Positions 48,923 to 59,593 of a stretch of 64,000 bases of DNA are shown in pieces. The DNA is from Sebastes aleutianus (lineage: Eukaryota; Chordata; Actinopteri; Perciformes; Sebastidae). Numbering within the stretch: position 1 is the stretch's first letter; each line of letters opens with the position of its first letter. Location: assembly GCA_916700875.1 (NCBI GenBank), contig CAKAKS010000038.1, positions 17,053,826 to 17,117,825 on the forward strand, in the 5' to 3' direction. A model generated the notes under the pieces. The model made no database searches, was not told the origin of the DNA, and worked only from the letters and a program-made list of their open reading frames with translations. A program made the translations under genes and the position numbers.

Positions 48923-50885
48923 ATACATACAATCCCAACATCAAAACATCCAACCCAAATCCTAACCCTTTCAGTTATTTCCAAACTTAGCACAGTTAAC
49001 GTCGACTCAGCTAGTGCTAGCATTCACATTATTCATAACCTTATTGATTAGCTTCGATGAGCTTACTTTGGTAACTGCTTTTTGCAACGGCAGATAACAG
49101 ATGATTTACACCGGGACAAACCCCGACAAAAACACTATTTATGGCATGAGGACAAACCTGTAGTGCCAAAGTGCTTAAGGCACACTGCTCCTCTCTACAT
49201 CATCGTCATCATCATCATCATTAACATCATCATCCTCATCATCATCAAATAGTGGCATCGGTCTCTTCGGCCGTTCAGTCTTCTCAGCGTACACCAGAGT
49301 TCAGAATATGAGCGTTAAAACAAATGAAACATGGCACCTTTAAAATACACAGCAAAGAGTGGGTGACCTTCTTTCAGAAAATAAACACAGACATTACTCA
49401 GACTGCAGAAGGGGGGTGGGTGGGTGTGAGCTGAGGCAAGGTGCTGACATGGGTGACAGTGGGTGGGGGAGCCACGCAGTGATGTTTTTAGTGCGGCGGT
49501 GGAGAGGGAGAGCTAAGAGGTTTGAGAGGTTGGATTAAGAGGAGGAGGGTAATTTTTGAAAGGAGGAGCTGAGGGCACGCAGCGGTTTGGCGAGTGGGAG
49601 GTTTGGAGAAAGAGGGGGGAGCAAGGAGATATATGATGTGGTATTGGGGTTTATCCAACTTCAGCACACACACACATGCATGAACCCATACATTTTGCTG
49701 GCCACCCGGCCGTGTAAACACCCCATGACTGGATGTTGGCTTAAAGTGCCAAGCCAATCAGAGGGCGGGATGTAGAGGAAGGTGGGACAAGTGAGCCAAT
49801 GAGTCAGCTTCTGGGTGTGGAGAGAGAAGGAAATAGAGGCCAAGAGAGTCCCAGTGACACAATGAAGAAGAGGCAGATAGGTCAGGAGTTAAACTCATCT
49901 CCCTTACTCCCACTGCTTCCCACTGACTCCCTCCCTTGCTTTATTGGCAAGACCCTGATAAAGGACAGTATTACCAATGTCATACAAAGTTTACAATGTA
50001 AATCTGAGTCTGTATATGCAGTCACTATACAACTATATTAATCTGCTTCTGCTTAGCCTTTGTCAGCTGTCTTTCTCCACTCCATAATGTGCAAAACAGA
50101 GAAGGAGTGAAGGTTGTAGAAGAGGTGAACGAGGGATATGTGGAGAGAACTCAGGGAAACTGAGGAGGACACAGTGTCAACGAGAGAGAAAGAGAAAGAA
50201 AGAAAGAGAACGAGAGAGGAGTGTCTAGTTTCAGATTTACAGTGGTGGTGGGAGAGATTTGGCTGTGCTCTTGCAGCACAGCGAGGACAGAGCCAGAGGA
50301 GGAGTAGGAAGACAGATTTACATGGTGAGAACAGCTCTGGCTGCTCTGGAGCAGCACTCTGGACACATACTTTTCTCCAGTGATCTCTATATTTAAACAA
50401 AACTACTAAATGACAACTGCTTCAGCGTGAAAACACGATACTTGCATGTTAGAAATCCACACTTTTTTTTTTTTTCCACATTCAATCATCATGTGAGATT
50501 AGTGAAATCATGTTTCCCAACCCCCGTTCTTCCCAAGCCGCCTACCAATACTTAGATTTGACTGTGGCATTATGATGATGAATGGACCCAACATCCAATA
50601 GGGGGTTAGTGTTGACATGGTCTTTCTGCTGTGTGCTGTAAAACAATGCAATTTATGGACCGAAGTGCTAGGTTGCATTTGGATATAAATAGGGCTGCCC
50701 AGTCTCGGCGTATGAATGACACAATAATGCTTAAGGCAAAAGCGTGAAATAAGAACGCCGTTCTTGCTATAGGCGTGTCATTTTACTGCATTACTTGCGT
50801 AGTGTGTGAATTTAGACAGGGTAGTGTTGTCTGAAATCGAACACGGCTTTTGTGCACTTACCGGAAATGTCAATCGCAACATTTG

Positions 50886-50942
50886 ATCTTCTTCTTCTTC
50901 TTCTTCTTCTTCTTCTTCTTCTTCTTCTTCTTCTTCTTCTTC
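50886..50942. repeat. (CTT)n microsatellite
   Basis: About 19 CTT units, uninterrupted. Confidence 0.97.
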
Positions 50943-52289
50943 AAATTGCAACCGGACGGAGCATGACCACCAACATTTGACCGTGATTTGACCAAAGTAT
51001 CTGCCGCTCACTTGACAATTGTATTAAAACTGAATAGAAGTTAATGGGATTTTTTCGCTTGGGAGTGCCATCCAGGTTCTCATAGTGGACTGTATTTTGC
51101 CATACTTGTCGGCGTGAACGCACTTATGCACTCAAAATATTAAGTGTAAGCACAGAAGAATGTGAATTGAGACATTAAGTCTTGTTCTGTAAGATGAAGA
51201 TAAACTTTACTGAATTGAACATCCCGACTTCTTGACAACATTTTGGTTTCACACTGAGGTTGTTTCTGTCAAACCACCACTGTTTACTTCCACAAACATT
51301 CAGTCACACCACAAACTATCATTAATTTCACTCCGTGTAACCAATAATAACAGAACAGAGCAGGAAATGGGCCATTATGAGTCTCTGTGTGAAGGTCTGT
51401 CCTGTGTGTTTCCACTCTGACGATAAACCCCTATAGGTGTGTGTGTGTGTGTGTGTGTGTCTCTGTGTGTGTGTGTTTGTGTGCCTCTTTTGGGGTTTTA
51501 CTCCTTATTTAAGACCAATATTTACCCAGCAGCCCCAGGGTGAGATTACCTCATATTCTCCCGCCCAGCTGTGCTTTCTCAGCGTTTCCACGACAACCGG
51601 CGGAATGTCCCATCATGTTTATCTGCCTGTCGGGAAAACAGAGAGCGAGAGGAGGAAGAGGAGGCAGCGGAGGGAGATGTAGAAGATACACTTAGGTTGG
51701 AGTGTGTATACAAAACGGACACTTGTGCGCTCACACTCTTGTGTATATGGAATAATCACACAGGAATGCAGGAGGCACAAAGTTACTGTTGGTTTCAGAG
51801 CACGTTCACACTACCAGGAGCACTAACATGCTACTGAAAGTTGATTAATACTTCAACCAGGGAATTTTACCTGCCTCTATTTAGCATTTATAAACAGAGT
51901 GTGAACACTCAATGGTTTATAACACTATAATGTTGTTGTAAGAAAATATTAAGGCATCTCTAAGTGTTTGTTAATATGTTTGATGATAGCAACGAAGCAT
52001 CCGTAACAAAGGTATAAAGAGTCAATGAATGCTTGGCAACAAAGTGTAACATAGCTTTAAACACATACTGTATAATAACACATATGACAAATTCTTACAG
52101 TGTTTTATAAAGCATTCAACGAATCCTTATACAATAGTTCGTATGAAATCTTATGAAAAGTTATTTTGCTATTCTTATACACAGCGATGTCACGCTCTAC
52201 CACCACCGCCACCACCGCCGCCGGCTACAATGCATATCATGCCCCTCCGCCCTCCAACAACAATGGCGCCAACCCCAAATGCCCGTATG

Positions 52290-52570
52290 TGTGTGTGAAA
52301 TAATTTTTTTGTGCGTTTTCCTACAAATGTCCAAAAACACAAGCAATCAGTGCGCCTGAGCAAGCCTCTGTGGTGTTTAGGCAACAAAACTACTTAGTTA
52401 GGTTTAGGAAAAGATCGTGGTTTGGGTTAAAATGACTACAGAAATGGTGTTACTTAAGTACAGAAGTTACGTGACAAAGAAGTCAACGTTGACTTCTGGT
52501 TTCACATGGGACACAAACAACAGTCTCCTGGCTGAAAGTCCGGTGTTTTTAGATCCACCCATTGACCCCG
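52290..52570 (+). repeat. repeat family F, copy 4
   Basis: TTTAGGCAACAAAACTACTT, TTAGGTTTAGGAAAAGATCG and AACAGTCTCCTGGCTGAAAG match the other copies. Confidence 0.7.
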
Positions 52571-53714
52571 ACGTCCTCCCTATGGCCTACGCAGATTTTA
52601 TTGCTAATTATATTAGGAGTTTATATTACTATCGCCTGTCCTGGCTTACAACTATGAGGATTATAAACACATTTATTACGTGGGATATACAGTATATACA
52701 AATTACTTTTCTTAGGTATAGCTACGAGCAGCGTATGAGAGCAGTCTGAAGCATTTATTAATTGTTCATACACGTACAAATCATTCACAGACAGGTTTGA
52801 AACTGCTCATAAATATATTCAAAACCCATGAAGACATCATTAAATACGATTATTACTGTTTATACACCAATAATGGATATTGTTGTTTATTAATAAACAC
52901 TTAAAAATGACCTTATATGTGTCTGCAACCATGTTATAATGGGTCATTAACTATTTATTCATTTTTGTATGGCGGATTAAATCAAACTTGATATTTTACA
53001 CTAATAAAGCAATCTAACATCATAATAGGCAACCAAAGAAACAACTAGTTCTCAATATGACCATTCAAACCTAACAGCCCCGGAGGTATTGTTCTGGGAT
53101 CGACCATAACCCCTGACCTCCCAGAAGCGACAAACCAAAGGAGAACTTATCCTCGTGGATCAGTCAATTTTTACAGTATTAATATGATCAGTTACAGTAG
53201 TTAGTTCTGTGAAGCTGAAAGTTAGGTTTTCCATTCCTCTGAAACAATTTGTCATCATGAGTGGGCTTTAAAACCACCGGCACTATGCAGAAACTTTTAG
53301 AACAGCACAGTCTCCCCTCCTTAAACCACTGGAGTTGCCCTCGAGTAAGTTATTTAACCCCAAGAGACTAAAAGTCTGGAGACTGTTTTTCTTCTGGACA
53401 GAACCTGTGTTTATGTATGAAATGCAACCTGCCTGATTTTAGTATAATAAAATTAAATTTGAAAAACGTTTTTGGGGGGAAAACAAGAAGGAAATGTAGT
53501 TGGCAAGTGAAATGTGGAGTCAGTGTCGCCCCACATAACCTCAACAGCAACGTGAAACATTTCAAATAAACTCTCTGAAACACTATAAAAGTCTCCCTGC
53601 AGGTCTGAATGTCTCCCTGCTCATAACCACGGAGATGGACACAGCGTATTACTTTCACCCTAAATTGCCTCTTACTGTACACACATGAAGCATGTGAAGT
53701 TGCAGGGACATTGT

Positions 53715-53975
53715 GTAGAGCTGCAACGATTGATCGATTAGTTGTCAACTATTAAATTAATCACAAACTATTTTGATAATCAATTAATCGGTTTGAGTAT
53801 TTCTTTAAGAAAAAAAAGTCAAAAATTCTCTGACTCCAGCTTCTTAAATGTGAATATTTTCTGGTTTCTTTACTCCTCTATGACAGTAAACTGAAAATCG
53901 ACATTTTTCTACATTTTATGACATTTTATAGACCAAACAACCGATAAATTAATCAAGAACTTTTGTCATTATTGG
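53715..53975 (-). repeat. interspersed AT-rich MITE-like repeat, copy 2 (inverted)
   Basis: AGAGCTGCAACGATTGATCG start, then AAAATTCTCTGACTCCAGC, TTTCTTTACTCCTCTATGAC and CCAAACAACCGATAAATTAA, the reverse of the 5.0-kb copy. Confidence 0.75.
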
Positions 53976-54012
53976 TTTTCAGAAAAGCATGAGCAATAGG
54001 AATGGGTGACTG

Positions 54013-54344
54013 ATAGGGCTGGGCAATATATCGATATTATATTGATATCGTGACATGAGACTAGATGAATATTGTAATATCATAATATGGCATAAGTGTT
54101 GCCTTTTCTGGTTTTAAAGGCTACATTACAGTAAAGTTATGTTATTTTCTGAACTTACTATACTTTTCTAGCTGTTCTATTATTTGCCTTTTACACTTCA
54201 GTCATTATATCCACATTACTGATGATGATTATTATATTATTATGTGAAAGCACCAATGGTTAACCCTACAATATCGCTTCAATATCAAGATATTTGGTCA
54301 AAAATATAGTGATATTTGATTTTCCCGGCGTCGCCCAGCCCTAT
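54013..54344. mobile_element. hAT-like MITE with TAGGGCTGGGC ends
   Basis: ATAGGGCTGGGC and GCCCAGCCCTAT are perfect 12-bp inverted ends. The flanks GGTGACTG (54005-54012) and AGTGACTG (54345-54352) match 7 of 8, fitting an 8-bp hAT target duplication. 332 bp, no coding frame. Confidence 0.85.
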
Positions 54345-55115
54345 AGTGACTGAGTTCATGAAATTATAGTCTCAGTAAATCTTTAACATAGAAAGCAAAT
54401 TGTATTCAGGTCAGATGATGATGATGATCAGACTCAACTCTTTTCTCAGCATCTTTTTCATCACCACTATCATCATCAACAAGTTTGGTCTCAGTAATGC
54501 AGAGCTGCACTCTCTGTAGAGGCATAAAGCCCACAGATACACACCAGCAGTGTCTCTCTGCAGTGTGGACTCAGTCCTGCCATGGAAACGGACAGTTATT
54601 TGCTTTAATTTGCAACAGAAAAGCGTGTGGTGTATAGTGACTGTTAGGGAATGTTCTATTTGGTCTTCTCCACCGGCCTGTTTAAGTGATAAAAGTGTCA
54701 TTATTTAGCCTCTGAAGCGGAGGGGAGAGTGCAAACAGGACTGTATGACCCTCAGTGGAGAGCCTCTGTTCTTCAGAAGCTCATTAAGGGCCTCCAGGAG
54801 GACAGAGCATCAATTGGCAGGGACCCTCCAGCTTCCTCTTGGCCTTTTTTAAGCCTCTCTCCTCGGATTCAACCCACTCACCGGACGAAATGGACTCGAT
54901 TTAGCAGCAGAGGGGACATGAAAGATGTGGCACTGTGAGGAGACTTATTAAAACAGCAGGAAAAAGGCCCTTGGACTTGAGCCAAATAGGATCTCACCCT
55001 GTCGTGCTCTGACCGGATTTTGGATTTTTTTACTTGTTGAGATGCATCTCCTGCTTTGGTGAATGATTTCAAATCCTGGAAACTGTGATTGGCGTCAGTG
55101 TTTGCACAGCAGACA

Positions 55116-55123
55116 TATAAAAG
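55116..55123 (+). promoter_or_regulatory. TATA box of ferd3l
   Basis: TATAAAAG lies 38 bases before the ferd3l ATG at 55161. If used, transcription would begin at about 55146, leaving a leader near 15 bases, which is unusually short. Only position and sequence support it. Confidence 0.45.
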
Positions 55124-55160
55124 TGACATTTTCTCTGTGAGACTGCAAGTTTGGGGTTGG

Positions 55161-55586
55161 ATGTTGGAGATGCAAGACCGCTTAGTAGACTCCACCTTGA
55201 TAGATTTTGTCAATGACATGAACCTGATGGAGTGCAGTTTGGGACCAAAACAGCAGCAAGTGGATAATAATAATAATAGTGATGCATCCAGTCCGAGCGC
55301 CTCTTCCTGCTGGAGCGACACCTCGGAGCATCATCTGGTGATGCACGGCCATCACCATCACCATCACAGCAGGAGGTCCAAGCGGAGGAGGATCATCACC
55401 GTGGTGCAGCGGCAGGCGGCAAATGTGCGAGAGAGGAAGAGGATGTTCAGCTTGAACGAGGCGTTTGATGAGCTGAGGAGGAAAGTTCCCACGTTCGCCT
55501 ACGAGAAGAGATTGTCCCGCATCGACACGCTGCGTCTGGCCATCGTCTACATCTCCTTCATGACGGACCTGCTGGAGAACACCTGA
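55161..55586 (+). CDS. ferd3l: Fer3-like bHLH transcription factor
   Basis: Single-exon gene for a 141-residue class II bHLH protein (NATO3/N-twist), a nuclear factor that dimerises with E proteins; in vertebrates it acts in the floor plate and midbrain dopaminergic progenitors. The start is the first ATG in the frame; codons before it (from 55089) have no ATG, and a second in-frame ATG is at 55170. The N-terminal part holds an Asn run (residues 36-39) and a His-rich run (62-69). A basic stretch RRSKRRRI precedes the bHLH domain at about 83-138, with basic region RQAANVRERKRMFSLNEAFD, the loop TFAYEKRLSR and helix 2 DTLRLAIVYISFM. Human FERD3L is 166 aa, so the N-terminus is shorter here. It lies between polr1f and twist as in mammals. 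The 3' flank is duplicated. Confidence 0.93.
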   Translation: MLEMQDRLVDSTLIDFVNDMNLMECSLGPKQQQVDNNNNSDASSPSASSCWSDTSEHHLVMHGHHHHHHSRRSKRRRIITVVQRQAANVRERKRMFSLNEAFDELRRKVPTFAYEKRLSRIDTLRLAIVYISFMTDLLENT

Positions 55587-55600
55587 GGCACCTGAATCCA

Positions 55601-56430
55601 AATTTTAGGAACTGTATTTCCTTGGAGACTGGATTGAGTTTGTTTCCTAATCTGGTTCATCTTTATCCAAAACTGTGATATTTGGTTTCTGAAATCCTAC
55701 AACAAACAAATATTTTGAATATACAGACTTTTTTTCATATTATTTTATCTGGATATAACCTAAACAAGCCGAGAGCACCTCCTCCTCCAAAATCTCACTT
55801 AATATATATGTGACTTATTGCTGCTTTAAAATAAATATATATATGCTATAATAAGTTATGTGTTCTTTGCTCTGCATTTAATTTGAACTCATTTATTAGG
55901 CCAATAGGACTACATTATCATGCTCGATTAATAATAAACTGACAGCTTTATGACTTGAGTCAGATCATCCAATTTTAGGAACTGTATTTCCTTTGGAGAC
56001 TGGATTGAGTTGAATCCTTTAAACTGGTTCATCTTTATCCAAACTGTGATATTTGGTTTCTGAAATTCTACAACAAACAAATAATTTTAATATACAGACT
56101 TCTTTATTTTTTTACAGAAACTCCTCAGAAAACTACTACAGTGACATCATATTATTTTGCCAAAATAAACTATTGGATATGACCTAAACAAGCCGAGAGC
56201 ACCTCCTCCTCCAAATACCTCACTTAATATATATGTGACTTATTGCTGCTTTAAAATAAATATATATGCTATAATAAGTTATGTGTTATTTGCTCTGCAT
56301 TTACCCCTATCTCTCAGAAAACTACTACAGTGATATGATATTATTTTGCCAAAATAAACTATTGGATATAACCTAAACAAACCTAAAATCATGCTCGATT
56401 AATAATACACTTTTTTGCAGTTTTATGACC
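55601..56430 (+). repeat. tandem duplication of the ferd3l 3' flank
   Basis: The block starting AATTTTAGGAACTGTATTTC at 55601, just after the stop codon, repeats at 55971 (offset 370 bp) with few differences. A third partial copy (56310-56430) repeats the ACTACTACAGTGA and ATGCTCGATTAATAATA parts. Each of the first two copies carries AATAAA (55830-55835, 56255-56260), so the 3' UTR may have two alternative ends. Confidence 0.9.
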
Positions 56431-57068
56431 TAAATGCATTTATTTTGTAGTTTTAAAAGGCTGCATGCAATATTTAAAAGTGTAAATGTTTGAAACAGTA
56501 ACATTTAATATAACTTTCAGTAGAGGAAATATATATATAGCCTATATTTTAGGGAGTTTTTTTTATGCCAGACTGAAGCTTCAGGTGTGTTATTTCAGCA
56601 CCTTGGAGAGCAGCCCAGTCTCACCTGCAGACATTGAACAGGTGTGGCTGAGAACAAGGACAGCTTTAGTTGTTGTTTTTTTAGCTTTTTAGATTTCCCT
56701 CAAAAGAAAGTGAGAACAAATCAGAAATATGTATTGCCCCTTTAAAGCCTTATCAACCGTCTCACGTGCAAATGTAAAGATTTGAATCACAAATCCGAGG
56801 CTCACTGGGTGTTATCTTTAGCACTGAGGTGTAAATTGAGTCAGTTTAGGGAGATCCAGATCCTTCTAATAAAAAGGGACCAGACCTCAGACCTGGTCTG
56901 CTCTGGGCCTCATCATCCCTCATCAGAGGCGAGGCCTCCCTGTGGAGAATTCACACCACAGACCAGACTCCAAAAGTTACCAGATCTAGTTTCAGCCACA
57001 TGTAGAGCTATCTCTGCTGGATTTTCATATTATATCGAGGTGAGCCACATAGCTGGGTGGTCATGTGT

Positions 57069-57071
<3 letters not shown>

Positions 57072-57165
<94 letters not shown>
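57072..57165. repeat. (CT)n microsatellite
   Basis: An essentially uninterrupted CT run of about 94 bp, 1.5 kb upstream of twist. It generates a false Ser/Leu ORF. Confidence 0.98.
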
Positions 57166-57167
<2 letters not shown>

Positions 57168-57568
57168 GTCCATCTTCATCGCCTCCAGTGTTTGCATTGA
57201 GCTCCACCGCCTTGCCTTTTCAGCGACCCCGCTGTGCGCACGGATCCGCCCTAAGAGCTCCCTGGGACGGCCTGTCTTTTAAACCTGAGCCGCGGTGCTC
57301 CAGATCCCTGCAGGGAGTCAGACCCATTTAAGCGCATACCTCAACGCTGACGGGATAAATAAACACCTCAGAGGTCTGCTTATATACGAGCAGAGGCCTC
57401 CTGCTGTGACAACCTCCTGTGCTTTCAGTAGGTCTGATATGCTTCACCTCCACCACCGCTCCCATCTCAGGCAGTGTGTCTAGACCTGTACAGGGAGACT
57501 TGAGGCCTACACACCAGACAGCTATGGAAGTTTTTATTGGACTTTATTAGTTTTAACCCACAGAAGAC

Positions 57569-57885
57569 ATCAAGTCAAGTCAAGTCAAATTTATTTCTAT
57601 AGCACATTTAAAACAACATGAGCTGACCAAAGTGCTTTACAGACATAGGCAGAATAAAAACAGAATAAAAACAGGTCAACAGAGCAGACAGCAAAATCTC
57701 ACACATATCCACAGACTAGAGACCAAGATAAAAATCCATGAGTAAAGGACTGTTACAATGAGCATTATAAAAAGCCAATTAGTAATCACAATTCAAGTAT
57801 ATTCAAAAGCCAAACAAAAGAGGTGGGTCTTGAGCTGTGCTTTGAAAAGACTGTAGAGGAAGCAGATCTGATGTGGAGGGTCAGT
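57569..57885 (-). repeat. LINE 3'-end fragment with (CAAGT)n tail
   Basis: Tandem CAAGT units, then AAATTTATTTCTATAGCACA and AAAGTGCTTTACAG, the form seen at 3' ends of a common fish non-LTR element inserted in minus orientation. It resembles the insert in the twist exon but with a different tail unit. It sits about 650 bp upstream of the twist promoter; the right edge is approximate. Confidence 0.65.
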
Positions 57886-58364
57886 TTGACATTCCACAAA
57901 TGTGTACCGTGATCTGCAAATATTTCACTATCCACAAACATGTATTTTTGTATATTTGTGTTGTGTAAAAGTCACATTCACAAAAATGCAGGGCGATTTG
58001 CAAATACGCATAACTTACTCTGTAAATATATGTATTTTAAGGTTTACATGTAGTGTTAAGTGATGAGGCTCAGTGATATCTACACATTTGAAAAAAGTAA
58101 AATCCCACGCATATTGACGCATGGTAAAGTTTAAAAAATGACTGATCTAATAGTTTCATTTTAATAGTCAAAATTATGTTATAGACCTTTAACAGAGAGT
58201 TGCTCTAATAAATCCAAGAGTGAGAGAAAATAAAACAGCATTATGCATTTGAGGCAGAATTAAATTGGCTACGGGGAAGGTAGAGAGAAGTCATCCCTAC
58301 AAGAGGAACTGTTCCTTTCTTTTGCACAAATCTACACCTATGATTCAATAACACTGCGCGCCCA

Positions 58365-58382
58365 TTACGCAATCTTGCGTAA
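58365..58382. promoter_or_regulatory. perfect palindrome upstream of twist (bZIP-like)
   Basis: TTACGCAA-TC-TTGCGTAA is a perfect 8-2-8 inverted repeat about 140 bp before the twist TATA box. Each arm resembles a C/EBP or ATF half-site composite. Function is inferred. Confidence 0.4.
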
Positions 58383-58476
58383 AGGAGCCTTAAGGAGTCT
58401 TAAACACCATTTCTGATATTATATTATAGCTATAACTCTCCTTCCCCTCGCAGTGTTATGTTACACCCCTCCTCAC

Positions 58477-58525
58477 CCAATCACAGCGCTTCCCAAAATC
58501 CTCCTGCACCGCTCCCCTCTATAAG
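58477..58525 (+). promoter_or_regulatory. twist core promoter (CCAAT and TATA)
   Basis: CCAAT at 58477-58481 and TATAAG at 58520-58525 are spaced as in a standard vertebrate core promoter. The expected transcription start is near 58550, giving a leader of about 160 bases before the ATG at 58712. An intact promoter argues against a processed copy. Confidence 0.65.
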
Positions 58526-58711
58526 AGCCCCGGACGTCCCAGTCCTGCAGACACCTCTCTCCATCTCCATTTACGCATGCACACCTCTCTGCAGGCCACT
58601 TCTTCTTATTACCTGTCGTGTTTGTTGATGTTGTAGCCAGCTCATTGGATTAGGTATCAGGGGTTATAACGCTCCTATACAGAGAAGAGAAGAAGTTTTT
58701 GGGAAGGGGAG

Positions 58712-59552
58712 ATGCGGGAAGAGGATTGCTCTCCAATGGACAGCGCGGGAAACAGCGAGGAGGAGACGGACCGTCAGCTGCCACGAAGAGGCGCGAGGAA
58801 GCGGCGGGCGACGCGGAGGCGCGCGGACGACGACGATGAAGAAGAGGAGGCAAGGCAAGGCAAGGCAAGTTTATTTATATAATAGCACAGTTCATACACA
58901 AAGGCAATTCAAAGTGCTTTACATATATAAAAGCAAGATCAAAATAGTGCATAAGATAAAAACGAATAAAAGAATGTAAAAGTATAAGTTCAAAGAAAAA
59001 ACTGAAAAGGATAATAAAAACAATCAAAAGACAGTAAAGTGCAGCATTTGATCAATTAAGAAAAGCGTCTGACAACAGTTTTTGGTCTTGAGTCTAGATT
59101 TTAAAAGTGGCAACTGTTGGTGCATCTTTGATCAGCAGGGAGACCTGGAGAGTCCGAGCAGGAAGAAGAAATGCAGAAAAAGCTGTGATGATGGAGGAGG
59201 AGGAGGAGACAGCGCGTGCAGCAGCAGCAGCAGCCCCGAGCCCTCCTTCGATGACCTGCACACGCAGCGCGTAATGGCCAACGTCCGCGAGCGGCAGCGC
59301 ACTCAGTCCCTCAACGAGGCGTTCACGTCGTTGCGTAAGATCATCCCCACGCTGCCGTCGGACAAACTCAGCAAGATCCAGACGCTGAAGCTGGCGGCGC
59401 GCTACATCGACTTCCTGTGCCAAGTCCTGCAGAGCGACGAGCTGGACGCGAGAGGCACCAGCTGCAGCTACGTGGCGCACGAGCGGCTGAGCTACGCGTT
59501 CTCGGTGTGGAGGATGGGGGGCTCGTGGTCCTTGTCTACTGCGACCCACTAA
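58712..59552 (+). CDS. twist1: twist family bHLH transcription factor, coding exon split by a repeat
   Basis: Twist regulates mesoderm, neural crest and skeletal development as a nuclear bHLH factor. The 5' coding part (58712-58849, 46 codons) starts MREEDCSPMDSAGNSEEETD, has the basic patch RKRRATRRR and an acidic run. It then enters repeat DNA and stops at TAA 58880-58882. The 3' part resumes by 59139 in another frame and is open to the TAA at 59550-59552: SRKKKCRK, a Gly/Ser linker, basic region MANVRERQRTQSLNEAF, HLH RKIIPTLPSDKLSKIQTLKLAARYI (first 20 shared with other Twists) and the Twist/WR box SYVAHERLSYAFSVWRM. Removing about 289 bp (1 mod 3) would join the frames. There is no ATG in the downstream frame before 59274. 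Vertebrate twist coding regions are normally one exon. It could be a broken allele, an assembly haplotype, or be rescued by splicing or internal initiation. Paralogue assignment (twist1a versus twist1b) is open; the symbol rests on linkage to ferd3l. Confidence 0.8.
58850..59138 (-). mobile_element. LINE 3'-end-like insert inside the twist coding exon
   Basis: Starts with four GCAAG/CAAGG tail units, then TTTATTTATATAATAGCACA, GGCAATTCAAAGTGCTTTAC, an A-rich middle and TTGAGTCTAGATTTTAAAAG near the right end. These are hallmarks of an abundant fish non-LTR-derived repeat in minus orientation. The left edge follows the Glu run of twist; the right edge is set by where Twist-like codons resume (59139-59142). 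No convincing target-site duplication is seen; a possible 4-bp GGAG on both sides would not restore the frame. Confidence 0.75.
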
Positions 59553-59593
59553 AGCAGGGCATGCTGCTGCTGCTGCAGGATGAGACAGCACAG

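Larger units (their letters stand above)
39946..55115. other. polr1f-ferd3l intergenic region (15 kb)
   Basis: No genes seen. Repeats are listed separately. Unique-looking, balanced-composition blocks at about 40840-41040, 42950-43200 and 54710-54950 may be enhancers; in other vertebrates Twist1 and Ferd3l are controlled by distant elements in this interval and beyond. Confidence 0.5.

Noticed and set aside
55089..55160. Longer ferd3l N-terminus
   Set aside because: The upstream in-frame codons start with TTG and overlap the TATA box; the first ATG is 55161.
56782..57331. Ser/Leu-rich open frames
   Set aside because: Produced by the (CT)n run at 57072-57165; flanking codons show no conserved domain.
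59082..59138. Start of twist at 59082
   Set aside because: That codon is TTG inside the repeat; the codons before 59139 are repeat sequence, not Twist.
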